From Guillardia theta CCMP2712 (Eukaryota > Cryptophyceae > Pyrenomonadales > Geminigeraceae): a stretch of DNA of 64,000 bases. Each line of letters starts with the position of its first letter. Within the stretch, counting starts at the first letter, position 1. Location: NCBI RefSeq assembly GCF_000315625.1, contig NW_005434666.1, positions 1 to 64,000 of the forward strand. Direction: 5' to 3'. This document shows positions 1-10,704 of the stretch, piece by piece. The translations under genes and the position numbers were made by a program. The notes beneath the pieces were generated by a model, which searched no databases, was not told where the DNA came from, and saw nothing but the letters and a program-made list of their open reading frames with translations.

Positions 1-237
1 CCTAAACCCTAAACCCTAAACCCTAAACCCTAAACCCTAAACCCTAAACCCTAAACCCTAAACCCTAAACCCTAAACCCTAAACCCTAAACCCTAAACCC
101 TAAACCCTAAACCCTAAACCCTAAACCCTAAACCCTAAACCCTAAACCCTAAACCCTAAACCCTAAACCCTAAACCCTAAACCCCTAAACCCTAAACCCT
201 AAACCCTAAACCCTAAACCCTAAACCCCTAAACCCTG
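1..237. repeat. Telomere repeat array, CCCTAAA type
   Basis: About 33 tandem copies of CCCTAAA run from base 1, so the chromosome end lies to the left and the G-strand repeat is TTTAGGG, as in plants and several algae. Two units near 181 and 225 carry an extra C (CCCCTAAA), and the array ends at CCCTGAATTC. The unit is exact almost throughout, which fits a true terminus rather than an internal remnant. Confidence 0.97.
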
Positions 238-808
238 AATTCAGAGCCGGGCGGCCAATTTAAGTAAAACTTTAGTACCTACGCTACGCAATCCGGGGCT
301 TCCATAACCTTTAAACGACAAAATTTTTTGTCTGGAGTGTAGCAATTTCGGCAGTTTCAGAGCTGCAAGTGCCTCATGAAGGGGGTGGGGGGTAGTTGAA
401 TGAGAGATAGTACGGGGTTGATGCGCTAGTCTAATCCTGATATAAGATGGGTGGGGGTCATTTTGGAGTAGGTGGGGGTTTGCAATAATCGCAATGGTGG
501 CGCGCGCATGCTGGCGAGGAGAGCATCCAGTTCCACAGTAGCAGCACCTCGTCAGCCTGCAGAACATCTCCACGTATTGAGAGATAGATTTTATATCAAT
601 TTCTAATCTAAGGTGAATGATATCTTGATTGTGTGAGGTACAACATTCTGTTTTCACCATTTTTTGAGCCGCCAACCGCTGTAGATTTACATTTAGAAGT
701 ACCATGCCGGATGATTTCGGTGTGCTGACTCGCTTCTGAAGCAAAGTTGATCTTGTACAAATGTTACTAAAAAGGATTCATTTCTTAGCTATATTATCTT
801 ATACCATT
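238..808. other. Subtelomeric spacer, no supported gene
   Basis: Between the telomere and the transposase remnant. A minus-strand open frame of 167 codons (241-744) exists but has no recognisable domain, no matching splice context and an unusual His/Ser/Pro-rich composition. I do not call it a gene. Confidence 0.5.
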
Positions 809-2619
809 TCACCGATGTTGATCTTGGTGCTCCTGTAAGCAATTTCTACGCGACGCTGGTCCGCAGATACCAAATGGTCTCTTAAGAGGATCATTCTTGC
901 TACAAAGTGAACAACAGAAGGTAGTGTACAAACCCTTTCCATTGCCACTTCGACAAATCCTGCATCTCACTCTTTTCAACCGCTGTGCATTACCCACTTG
1001 TGTACTTTGTTGGATGAAAGATCGAGCGTGGTCGTCAACAAGTATCAGTTGGTGATCATCCAACGGCGCTTCTGCTTCATGACTGTCATCATCCACGCTG
1101 GTATCTGTGCTATCCTGTCCTCCTCTTCTTGGAATCGATGAATCTGGACAACCTTCGTACGAATTTCTCATCAATGCTTTGGCCAGGGCGTCAGTAAACA
1201 TCAGATGTTTGGGGACTTCTTTCGGTGGCATTCCAATACGGAAAATCTTGTATGCATCCACTTCAATGAACCCAAGTATCGTACAGAACATTCTGAATCT
1301 CCAGTCATGAGTTCCAACTTTTTCTTCCAGTCCCAGTCCACTCTGTCTCAGGTGATTGTGCACATCGATCACAGATGCTCCGTTGAAATATGACTTGATC
1401 ATGGCCGTTCTTGGCGTTGACAGTGTTTTTTTCTTCCCTGTTCCTGGCTGACCCTTCCGTCGATACCGAATTTTCAAATGGGGATCGGTTTCTTCTGTTG
1501 TATTCCATGTCGAAATGAGAAGTTTTCTTGGGGTATCAGGCCTGCCAGGTTCATTCCATGCATGCCCGAAAATGAACATTTCCCTGCCATTATGCTGCCA
1601 TGAAGTTGATACGGTCTTCGTAGCACCTCTTACTGCACTAGCCTCCCATGCATCCTTGTTCAGATATTGTTTTGGAAAGCCTCTGTGACATTGTTTGACC
1701 AATCCTGTGAAAAAAGTGTTCCTCTCCAACAGAGCTTGTGCAGTTGACACTGACGCAAAAGCGGAATCTGCGTAAAGAATGTGACCCTGGTTGAAGTAAG
1801 GCTTCATCAATCTGAGAACCCATGATGTATGCTTCGGATATTGATCAGTAAATTCTTGATTCTCCATCACTCGTTTGCCTTCTTGTAACTCCAGCTGCAA
1901 CATAATTCCGTAGGTACACTCTGCAATGTTCTTGTACTCACTGCCAATACCTTGTGGTTTTCGGGCAATTTTTGTTAGAAATGGGATTCCATCATCAACG
2001 TCCTTCATACAAAGTCAGTCACACAAATTTCCAACACAATATGGTAGGATACCTCAGCAACTGGTATCCATTTACCCATGCTTTCATCCAAAATGAATTC
2101 AGATCCAGGACGAATTGTTTGCAATCTGTTCGCATTGAAAGCGTGTATAAGGGGTCGGATACAATTAAAAGCATTGTCTGTAATGTATGCATACGGAGGC
2201 CCTGAGCGAATTTTATGTGCTTTCGCCATTGTTCGAATCGACAACGACTGACTCCAAAGCGCTTACTACGGACTGGCAGAGTCGTAATCGCTGCCCGGTG
2301 GCATTGTAGAGTTCTCATGAACGGAGCACACCCATGAACTCAGCCGAAGCCATTCATGTACAGTGAACGGTTTCACATTTGCTGGCAAAGAATTGTTCGT
2401 CCAGAGCAAACAACATCCAGTTTCGTCACAATCTCCGAAAAAATACTTCCACGGAAGCAGAAATTTCCAGCAATCAAATGGAGTTTTCTCGTCAAGGATC
2501 TGCAGAGCTGGTGTCCAGCGAATCACAGTTTTGCGCCGCGATTGCAAATCCACTTGACAGTCGTTGATCTTCTGCAACACCAGTCGGTGATAACTGCCAA
2601 ACGAGGACATTTTCTCCAA
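809..2619 (-). pseudogene. Degenerate piggyBac-type transposase (DDE_Tnp_1_7)
   Basis: The last exon (2002-809) encodes most of a piggyBac DDE domain and a C-terminal Cys-rich cross-brace finger of the CxxC...CxxC...HxDxH kind. An intron at 2052-2003 (50 bp, GT-AG, phase 0) joins it cleanly to the exon with the first catalytic Asp (LDESMGKW). The second and third Asp are seen in YADSAFAS and VIDVHNHL, so the triad is intact. Upstream the frame breaks twice, near 2200 (after FAQG) and near 2270 (after YDSAS), where adjacent frames continue the family pattern (RFEQWRKHIKF, then PPYAYITD) without room for an intron. The N-terminal part continues to about 2619. This reads as a once spliced transposase now carrying frameshifts. 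I did not identify terminal inverted repeats or TTAA target sites. Confidence 0.8.
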
Positions 2620-2662
2620 AATTGCAATTGATGGTCATAGGCGAAGAGCCTCGGAATCATTT

Positions 2663-2998
2663 TCATGGTTTGATTCCCCTTGCATAGGGACTCAGGGTCA
2701 TGATGAGACACCCGGTGACTACATCATTAGAGCCAGCGTCATCGGACGCGGCTACATCGCGGGCAGCGGAAACATTGGTAGAATTTTGCAAATTTGGCAT
2801 TTCCCCAGGCAACAATGTGGATCGTAAGGTACTCTCCAAGACGCTAATTTTCATTCTTTCACCAGGCAAGTACCAATCAACCATCCATCTACCATTCCCA
2901 CACTTCGCTATCACCTTTCCAGTTATCGCGACGGAGTTCCAATCGCATCTATGCACGCCCATGAGAATGCTCTTTGCAGGCCTGAAACGGCCAAACAT
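2663..2998 (-). pseudogene. Possible N-terminal remnant of the piggyBac protein
   Basis: An open minus-strand frame just upstream of the transposase remnant contains a stretch (GKVIAKCGNGRWMVDWYL) resembling the small beta-barrel N-terminal region that some protist piggyBac proteins carry. It has no clear splice link to the downstream frame. Assignment rests on position and weak resemblance only. Confidence 0.25.
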
Positions 2999-3287
2999 CT
3001 TAGTGACTTTTCACAGTTATCTCCTGTCCTATCTCGACAACGGGTTGGTCGTTTGCAACGCGAATTTCAGCGTTGGAAAGTTCTTCCTCCCCTCTTCCTT
3101 CCCCTGCCATTTTCCCCGCCTTTATGCCCTTCCGAGGGCCAAGGGGGCTGTATGAGGGCTCGAAAAAGGGACTCCCCGGGGAGTCCGGGATTCCCAGGGG
3201 AGGCCGCAGTTTGTCGATTAAAGGATAAGACCTCTACTAAACCGTTAGAGCTCGTTACAGTGTGGAAAGTCTGGTTTTCTGCTCAAC

Positions 3288-4283
3288 ATGCTGAGCTCCA
3301 AATTTTTTTTGCAATGGACTGCGCAATTTAGATACGGAAGATCTCTGCATTCATGCTTTCAAGCTCATTGTGTGATAAGACGGTTAGATGCCGGATGCAG
3401 ACACAATAGCCAGCGCTTGTTTTGTACCCCTCCATCCGGAAATACCAAAAACACAGGTGAAAATGACAAAGATGACGCAACTTTGGAGAGAGGATCTTCG
3501 GCTCCGAATAAAACTCAAGTCAGTCAGCAATCTACTGGACAAGACCAAAATGACAAGAAATTGAATCTGATGGAGTTTGCCAGGCTGTTTGAGCCTGAAG
3601 AGGGCAGAAGACAAGAATTTCCGACTGATTGGCTTGGAAGCTGGAAAATGCATAGAAAGATCAGAGTGAGTCTCATGCAGAGATATCTGGCAAATACCTC
3701 CTTGCGCTATATAAATAGGTACCTGGATCAAAAGTTCGACGTGGAAGAATTCATGACAGGCGCGAAAATGGCATACAAAATTATTCGACACGTGGTGGCA
3801 AATAGTCGCAAGGCAGATGACCTTGATTTGCTCGACGGCATTGTTTGTCCGAAGCTACTCCAAAAAATGCGAGATAGTGTTTCGTCTGCATCTGTGACAG
3901 AAAGAAATCTTGGCTTAGAAGTGCATGACATATACTGCGAGGTCATTCAGCCAAAGATACGGCTGGAAGCTTTTGAAAAAATGGACGAGAAGTCAATGTC
4001 ATGGAAAGATGCCTTTGAGCATCGTAATCGTACTCTGCAGAGAGGAGAGTGGATGCAGATCAAAGTAAGGTTCTTGGCTCTCGAAAACGTCTTCTTGAAC
4101 GCAGCCAGTGGAAGCCGAACAAGCATTAGGTCGTCGATGAATCCTAGCACATGGACGTTTCAAGGGAAAGTTTGGAATGTAGATACATCTGCAACGCAGC
4201 TCGACTCAGAAGAGCCGACCTTTTACCCAAGGGTACAGAACCCAGACTTATCTTGGCAACTGATAGCCATAGAGTACTGGTAA
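3288..4283 (+). CDS. Tim44/mL45-like (MAIP1-type) mitochondrial protein
   Basis: A single-exon gene of 331 codons starting at the first ATG in frame. Residues 1-45 are basic and Ser/Arg-rich with little acid, as in a mitochondrial presequence. From about residue 140 the pattern (FDVEEFMTGAKMAYKII, then a WQLIAIEYW end) resembles the Tim44-like domain found in Tim44, mL45 and the matrix m-AAA-interacting protein MAIP1. These proteins bind the inner-membrane matrix face, so a role in import, ribosome anchoring or protease assembly is likely but unresolved. Residues 50-90 are polar and low in structure. The family call is by pattern only; a structure-based search would decide between subfamilies. 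Confidence 0.55.
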   Translation: MLSSKFFLQWTAQFRYGRSLHSCFQAHCVIRRLDAGCRHNSQRLFCTPPSGNTKNTGENDKDDATLERGSSAPNKTQVSQQSTGQDQNDKKLNLMEFARLFEPEEGRRQEFPTDWLGSWKMHRKIRVSLMQRYLANTSLRYINRYLDQKFDVEEFMTGAKMAYKIIRHVVANSRKADDLDLLDGIVCPKLLQKMRDSVSSASVTERNLGLEVHDIYCEVIQPKIRLEAFEKMDEKSMSWKDAFEHRNRTLQRGEWMQIKVRFLALENVFLNAASGSRTSIRSSMNPSTWTFQGKVWNVDTSATQLDSEEPTFYPRVQNPDLSWQLIAIEYW

Positions 4284-4534
4284 TAGGTATGGACTTCTGA
4301 AAGGAAATTTGAGTTCTGGTTTTCGCTGCTGTTCTGACGTATTAGAAAGGATTTATTTCTTGAAGTTTTACAATCAAATACACTCCAGCTTTGAGTTCTT
4401 TGAGAAGTAATCGGGCAGTGTGCATGCTTTGGGTAAAACAAGCAGAACCCCGATTTGATGCAAAGCTAAACCCTCTCATTGTTCAGGGCAAGAAAATTCA
4501 AGGACACATGATATTGTTTAGCACATCACTTTCT

Positions 4535-5152
4535 TTAACGAATCCCGAGAACAAATTTTTGAGTTCGTCCGTATCCATACACTGTGGACCCGTACAACAC
4601 AACACTTGCGCACAAGTATAGAATCTCATCGTCGCGGATTTCAATATACGGAAAGAATGTCACTGCAGCAATTCTCGAAAAACAGACAATGCCTGTAAAA
4701 ACAGAATGACTGTACCAGCTTGAATTGTAGAGCATCGACACAAAACACAGAATGAGCATTGCAACAAATCTTTGCTCCCTAACAACATTATTTTGAAAGC
4801 ATTCCGCGGAAAATGAAAGCATCCGTAACCAGATAAGACATCTGAGAACCAAAGCCGTTTTGATCTTGTCCTTCATCGAAAGCTCGCTAGCAGAACGATT
4901 CAGCATCCATCCGACGATGATGAAGGGAAGAGCTCGCAGAGTTCTTGATTGACTCGAATAAATGCCATACTTGTAAATTCTCACGGCGAATAAGATAATG
5001 TGAAAGAAAGTTCCAAGATAGAGAAGTACTTGGTTCGCGATAAATATGTAGGGCAGACAATGAACGTTGACATATTTCGTCATCCACCCTTCCTCTTCGG
5101 TTTGATGCAGCACATGCTCCATCCATAATTTGCTACGACGTCGCTTTTGCAT
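4535..5152 (-). CDS. Multi-pass membrane protein of unknown function
   Basis: A 205-codon single-exon frame with five or six hydrophobic segments (about residues 33-58, 74-82, 103-114, 130-143, 150-165 and 182-195). The N terminus is strongly basic (MQKRRRSK). The spacing resembles TLC-domain proteins, but I see no decisive motif and make no functional claim. It ends convergently with the Tim44-like gene (about 250 bp apart) and is divergent from the coiled-coil gene that begins 300 bp away. Confidence 0.5.
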   Translation of the reverse strand: MQKRRRSKLWMEHVLHQTEEEGWMTKYVNVHCLPYIFIANQVLLYLGTFFHIILFAVRIYKYGIYSSQSRTLRALPFIIVGWMLNRSASELSMKDKIKTALVLRCLIWLRMLSFSAECFQNNVVREQRFVAMLILCFVSMLYNSSWYSHSVFTGIVCFSRIAAVTFFPYIEIRDDEILYLCASVVLYGSTVYGYGRTQKFVLGIR

Positions 5153-5451
5153 TCTGACACCACGGCAGATTGAAAGATCACAACATACACTTCAAGCAAG
5201 TCAAGGAGCAGAGTGGTACATCAAATCGGCACTCAGCCAGACGAACGCATGCAGCAGGCCCTTCCACCTCCTCGAGCGCATATGATTGCCCGCATCCACA
5301 GTAACAAATTTAAGTAAATAATGTAGTACGAATTAGAGCTACACTTTACTAAAACTTATATTGATGCAGGCGGGTCCATGCGGGGTAATCCAACCTTTCG
5401 TGGGAGTGCACCCACGCCCACCTCGGAGTCATAGAACGCGAAGGGCCATAC
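5153..5451. promoter_or_regulatory. Shared intergenic region between divergent genes
   Basis: Three hundred bases separate the minus-strand membrane protein start (5152) from the plus-strand coiled-coil gene start (5452). By position it must hold both promoters. I see no clear TATA box or other named element. Confidence 0.3.
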
Positions 5452-6684
5452 ATGATGGTACACCGTTGGAGGGAGCGGCAGGCTGGGCCATCACTACTGC
5501 GGGTATCCTTCCTCGTTGCCATTATTGCAATGTGCTCTTTTGTGTTCCTTGAAAGCTTCTTGAACGAGGAATCAAGTTCATATCCTGCCAGCACCCAGCT
5601 TCTTGCAAGCAATCATCAGCTTCACATCGACGTTCCGATCAAACAGCTTGCTGAAACAAGAGTCGGAGACATTGTCAAGGGGCGCATGCTGTCAGACACA
5701 AATGGTGCTAAGCGCTATGTTAATTGGATGGGGACGATCACGGCAGACACAGTAATTTCTCCGAAACAGGGGTGCATCACCGTAAGAGTGATCTCAGACA
5801 GATACATTGCTCCTGGTACTCCAGTGAGCGGAACGGTGGGGAGTGCTGGCTTCCTTGGAACAGTCGTTGGAAGTCCAAACCATCTTCAAAGAATTGGAAG
5901 TATTGAGCGAAGACTTGAAGCACTTGAGCCAAGATCACGAGGAGAGGTATGTGTGAAACTAGCATGAAGATTTTTTCACGTTTTGTTAGGTTCAAGCACT
6001 TCAGCGTAAAGTTAAGCGCCTTAAGCGCCAGCTTGATCACCTTGAAGGGCACAAGACCGTTCAGGAGAGATTGCTTGAGATGGAAAAGAGGATTGTTGAA
6101 CTCGAGAAAAGACCGGTATTTATCTCTGTTGACTTGGCACAACTGACGGTTTTTCTTGCTTAGCCGTCAGAAAATGCTTTGGTATTTTCTGGAAATGTTG
6201 CAGGAATGCATTTTACGGGAGCTGTTGGTACGTTGTGAAAGACGCATATTTTCATCCTGTGAGGGAAGTTCTCAGGACCTACAGATTATCCCGATCTAGC
6301 TTCACGTATCGACAAAATTGATGGAAGAATCGCAGCTCTGGAAAATCGACCAAAGCCAAGCGAAGCAGTGATTTATTAAACTCATTCAATTTCTTCATGT
6401 ACTGAATTTTTCCAAGGTTCAACCGATCAAGGAGAAGATCAGGGAGTTAGAAGCTAGGCTGGATGATCTTACCAGGTATAGGCAGATTTCGCCTCCACAG
6501 ATGGTCAGACTTTATTTGCAGTCCGGAGGGTCTCGTGACAGCCAAGAATGAAATGGCAGAAATGGAAAAACGATTGTCTGAATTGGAGAGCGAGTATGAA
6601 TACAGTCGATTTGCTAGCATTACAAGTGACGTGACTATATCCTTTCTTGAGCAGATACGGAGGCGGTGGAGGAGAGAACAGTAA
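5452..6684 (+). CDS. Single-pass membrane coiled-coil protein, six exons
   Basis: I model exons 5452-5946, 5990-6115, 6164-6227, 6276-6367, 6417-6475 and 6522-6684; all junctions keep phase and give 332 aa. The introns are 43, 48, 48, 49 and 46 bp with GT-AG ends. Residues 17-37 form one transmembrane or signal-anchor helix (VSFLVAIIAMCSFVFLESF). Residues 65-150 are a beta-rich region with Gly and Val (APGTPVSGTVGSAGF), followed by repeated heptad segments (LQRKVKRLKRQLDHLEG, LEMEKRIVELEKRP, MEKRLSELESEYEY). Each coiled-coil segment sits roughly in its own exon, which suggests exon duplication. No family recognised; a tethered oligomeric scaffold is the most that can be inferred. The stop is read from the final frame, and a further downstream intron is possible. 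Confidence 0.6.
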
Positions 6685-6985
6685 ATGGTATGGCACAGAG
6701 GAGTATCATGGTAAGATTTGTGCGGCTTTCTGCCTCTTTGATCAAAGGTCTTGCAGGATTGTATTCCAAACCATCCAGGGTGCCACTAAGGGGCAGAGAA
6801 ATGGACCATTATCCAGGGGGTATCTCCTAACTTGTCGGGAATACACTTCAATATTTGAATACCCGCGTCAGATTTGTTTTCGAAACTTGTTTGTGCCCAC
6901 ATTAGTGCTTTCTCTGCACATCACAGAGGACGCATTCTATTATTTGAAAGATTTTGCATTCCACGTTTATTCCTCCCACGATGAT

Positions 6986-7916
6986 TTAAGCCTTGACTGC
7001 ATACTTGCGCTGAGGGAAGTACTTGGCCTTCTTGATGGCCTTAAGAGTCTGCTTGGATGCCTGAGGTAGATTTAACACAAACAAAATCAGTTTTCAACCC
7101 GATACCTGTTCAGGAGAGAGCTTTCTCCTAAGAGCACGGGTCAACTTAGCTCTGATGTCAAGGGGCTTGTAAATCTCATCAGCGGATTTCTGAGACTGAA
7201 GTCAAACTGTGTTTCAACGACAACTTGAATAAATTACATCTCGGATGGCTTGCTTCTTGTTCTGATTATACACTGTCAAAACTCTTGCGATAGACTTCCT
7301 CACAACTTTGCTGTTGCAGATAAATCAGGGCTAACGATCAAACCAAATTGGTATGATCATAGTCTTACATCTTTGAGAGTTTTGAAGCGGCACCTCCAGT
7401 AACCTTAGCGACTCTCAGCTGCTGAAGCTCGGTTTTCAACTCATCAAGCTGGCGGAGGAGCTCCTCTCTACTCTTGCCTCTAAGCTCATGAGCCTTGACC
7501 TTCACTGTAATGGGGAAGTCAATAAGTCAATAAGTCAATAAGTCAACCAGTTCATAACTTCAAGGATGAGTTTCAGGGACAAGACATGTGTAATCAACTT
7601 TCATATCATCATTAAGCAATTCAGGATAACAGCTGCTGCGAGCTTGCATATTCAAACATGATTGAAGTACATATATCAACCCTCTGCTGGCAATACAGTG
7701 CAGCAACGATATCATCGAGCCAAGCACCATGCGATACAAATATTCCATCCAAACGAACATTTCGTGTTGAATATGTGCAGCCAAGGAGAACCAGAGCTAA
7801 CACACAAAATGTGAATGGCATCAATAGAAAGTAAACAACTCGCATGTTTTTCGCAAAGCACAGAATCTCATTGGTGGAAGTGGCTTCGCCCATGTTCACA
7901 TCGCTCGCTTACCCAT
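6986..7916 (-). CDS. RPL35: Large-subunit ribosomal protein uL29 (RPL35)
   Basis: Five exons on the minus strand: 7916-7913 (ATG G), 7504-7369, 7310-7238, 7195-7106 and 7060-6986, giving 125 aa with every junction in phase. The protein carries hallmarks of eukaryotic RPL35: [47 protein letters not shown] and the RKYAVKA end. It is a 60S subunit protein near the peptide exit tunnel. The first coding exon holds only four nucleotides and is followed by a 408-bp intron, while the other introns are 45-58 bp. The start context CACCATGG is strong. A long first intron is common in ribosomal protein genes and may be regulatory. The gene is divergent from LipB. Confidence 0.96.
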
Positions 7917-8208
7917 GGTGCCGGGTGTGTGATTGCACGAGGCCTGTTTTTTTTTCTATTAGGAGGCTCGTTACACTGTGACGGTTAAGACCGTTACGGG
8001 GATTCGGCCCGGGCCCGGTACGGTTCGCCCGGGTCAGGTCTGATCGTTTTTTAGTTATCATCATCTCAAACGTACAAGCCTGAGAATGGCAGGAAGGGGA
8101 CCAGCGATCCGGTGTGGGATCCAATAGCGGCTGAGAGACTTTCCTGGTGATAGGATCATCAAGGGGTTTGGTTAGCTCTTTTACATCTTCAAGAAGTGAT
8201 TGTTAGCG
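7917..8208. promoter_or_regulatory. Divergent promoter region with a small GC-rich insert
   Basis: This 292-bp gap separates the RPL35 and LipB starts, so it must serve both. At about 7975-8045 it holds a 70-bp patch rich in GGCCCGGG, ACGGTT and GGTACGG words, unlike the AT-rich sequence around it and like the long GC-rich islands elsewhere in the window. Confidence 0.4.
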
Positions 8209-9537
8209 ATGGTACTTCAGCCGAGCTCCTCTGAGGCTCTAAGACTCTTTACATGCTTTGGCCTGTTCCTTCTGTCAAACTCATTCCAAGCAGTGAACAT
8301 CGCTGTACGTGACGTGAACTCGGTGATGGATGCTTCAAGTGGTTTTTTTTTCAATTCACGATCAAATCAGGATAAGTCTAGTACGAAACTCTACAGCAGC
8401 CAGCAGGATACAAGGAGAATATGTAATGTTTTTGACTTTCGAAGATTGGTTCCATACCAAGAGGGTCTGCAACTGCAACAAAATCTTCAACAAGATTCGA
8501 TCAAAGCGCTTGTAGGAGGACATCAGACATCAGACGCTCTCATCTTGTTGGAGTAGGTCTCATGGCCCCTCGAAATCTAATATGATGTTTGATGTGCAGA
8601 CATCCAACTGTTTACACGCTGGGATCGAGCTCAGTGCTGTCGGATATTCTATTTGAGCTCCCTGACATTGACATAACGAATGTAAGAGTTTACATCTCCA
8701 AACGAGAACATATTGAAGATCCAATTGCAACACGCATTCGTGCCAATTTTCTGTGATCCTTTTTTGAAGGTGGGAGCCAAGGTAGTTGTTGAAGATTATC
8801 CCGAAATGCCGCCATTCTCCATCTTCAGGTTTATCCATTGATGAAGTTTCTCATGTCAGCCCGCTTTTCAGGGTTCAACGCGGGGGCAAAGTAACTTATC
8901 ATTGCCCAGGACAGCTTGTATTAAGTACGTTGACACTAGCGTCAGATAACGGAATTTTCAGGTGGTCTATCCCATTCTTGATTTGAATTATCATGGAAAA
9001 GACATTGAGCGATACCTGCGAAACTTGGAACAGCTGATTATCAACACTCTTGCAAGATTTGGGGTGCGGGGGGCTCGAGAAGAAGGCGATTAACCCTACC
9101 TAGACCACAGATGTTGAATTTGAAGCAGGTTTGACTGGCGTATGGATAAGTGGAAAGAAGGTTGCGGCGATCGGGATAGGAGCTAGCAGGTTGACATGAT
9201 TTTATCGGGTAAAAAGTCATCAGTCTCAAGGTGGATTACCATGCATGGAATTGCACTCAACATCAATGCACTGATGAAAGGTTTTGAAATGATAGTTCCT
9301 TGTGGCATTAAGGTATTTTCTCTGTTGGCTGTACTTCACTCAATGTGGATGTCTTACCTAAAACAGGATAGAGACGTTACAAGCTTGCACCAAATTCTTG
9401 GGGATTCATGCCCCTCTGTTGAAGAAGTATTTAATTGGAATCAATATTGCCCGTTTCTCATTTCTTTCCAGGTCAAGCTTTGTTTGAAAGATGAATTTGC
9501 AAAAGTTGACCTTCTGTCCATCAAGCGTTATTTCTAA
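8209..9537 (+). CDS. lipB: Octanoyl-[acyl carrier protein]:protein N-octanoyltransferase (LipB/LIP2)
   Basis: Nine exons keep phase: 8209-8552, 8600-8681, 8770-8828, 8872-8917, 8962-9085, 9129-9189, 9231-9312, 9367-9426 and 9472-9537 (307 aa). LipB moves octanoate from acyl carrier protein to lipoyl-dependent enzymes, the first step of lipoate synthesis. Visible motifs are [56 protein letters not shown] and VPCGIKDRDVTS; the GxPGQ loop, the Cys of PCG and the Lys of KVAAIG match the active-site set. The N terminus has a hydrophobic segment ([14 protein letters not shown]) then Ser/Asn-rich sequence, which suggests a bipartite plastid presequence. Intron 5 (9086-9128) has a GC donor (AAG|GCGATT). 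The third-exon boundaries are the least certain because intron 2 is 88 bp. Confidence 0.93.
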
Positions 9538-9970
9538 CTTTCTCACAGATTTTTGAGCTGCAGCTATGCGATGTAGAATTTCCAAATAAGAGTTCCTACT
9601 GAGGCTTTTCGTTGTTGCTGAGATCACATTTGACATATCTCGTTTTGTATCATTTCTGCAGTAACACATAAACAACTGGGTGGCAACCACAACAGATGAT
9701 TTCAGCTGCTGATCCCACAACTGTCTCTCGAAACTTAGCTATCAATGTTTTGACATTGCTCTCACCTTCCCAATTGTATTTGGCATATCAATTCGAGCTC
9801 GATAACAAACGCACAGAAGACAAGTACATGCGCTTCCCTGTACGCGAAGACTGTCTGACTCCAAGATAGTGGTTTGAAGCAAGCACAGGTTTGCAGATTT
9901 TGGATATTATAAGCACTTTGTTACTCTCTGACAGGAAAATTTTGGAAGACATTGCTGCATTTCTGTCCAA
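9406..9970 (-). CDS. Hypothetical three-exon protein overlapping the LipB 3' end
   Basis: A phase-consistent model joins an exon from ATG 9970 ([15 protein letters not shown]), an exon with [10 protein letters not shown], a 45-bp intron, and a long exon starting [12 protein letters not shown] and running to a stop at 9406. The last exon is helical and polar ([18 protein letters not shown]). I recognise no family. The stop lies inside the last intron and exons of LipB on the opposite strand, so either the transcripts overlap tail to tail or the true 3' end is spliced differently. The codon pattern is plausible for coding, but only RNA evidence would settle it. Confidence 0.35.
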
Positions 9971-10704
9971 TGCATAAGCGCATGCCTGATTGATGATAAA
10001 TCAGCAGAAAAGTTCAGAACATTTTAGATGACCATGTTTGCGTAGCTTTCTGCCTCCCCCTCAAAGATCTAATCTTGCTTGCGCAATCGCCGAACCCCCC
10101 CTGGCTCCGTGTGCCATGACCTGAATTTGCATCATGCATTTTAAAGCTTTTCAGCCTACTTTACCATGTAGTGATAAGCGACACCAACACCCTCCTCGTC
10201 ACCAATGTTCATACATTTCTGCATTTCTAAACTACTATCGCAACATCCTTGTTGCAAGTAAACCTAGAATCAAATTACTTTATGCAAGATATAAGCAAGA
10301 ATGACCTTGGCGAGGCCATGATAAGCTTTGCATTAATTTAGCAATGCTGCTCGGATGCATGGGAAATGCAGTGTGCAGTCTGGTGTGCAGTTGTAAGCGA
10401 TAGCAGCTGTCGCTACGGTCTGCTCTGAGGCAAGCTGTAGTTTTATCATGTGCAATGCCAATAGTTCTTGAAGACTCTGATAATGGGGGGTGGGGGTAGT
10501 CATCGGATTAGCCGGGGCGACGGAAATAACCAAAAGATGAGCAACAGTGGAAAAAGCGTTCTTTCAAGCAACGATGACATTACGGCTACGTCAAGCGTCA
10601 GCAAAAGATCAGCAAAACATACCGTCTCCGTCACTGCGTCAGCTCCAGGCCTTACGTCGACTTTCACTTCGTTGATCTCTCTCTCATTACATCCCTGAGC
10701 ATCC
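9971..10704. other. Spacer without a supported gene
   Basis: Mixed-composition sequence with a short Ser/Thr-rich plus-strand frame (10540-10698). I see no splice-linked coding pattern that I can defend. It may be 5' leader for the frame that begins at 10705. Confidence 0.4.

Noticed and set aside
7550-7620. Box C/D snoRNA in the RPL35 first intron
   Set aside because: An ATGATGA box and a CTGA box are only about 40 nt apart and there is no terminal stem; too weak to call.
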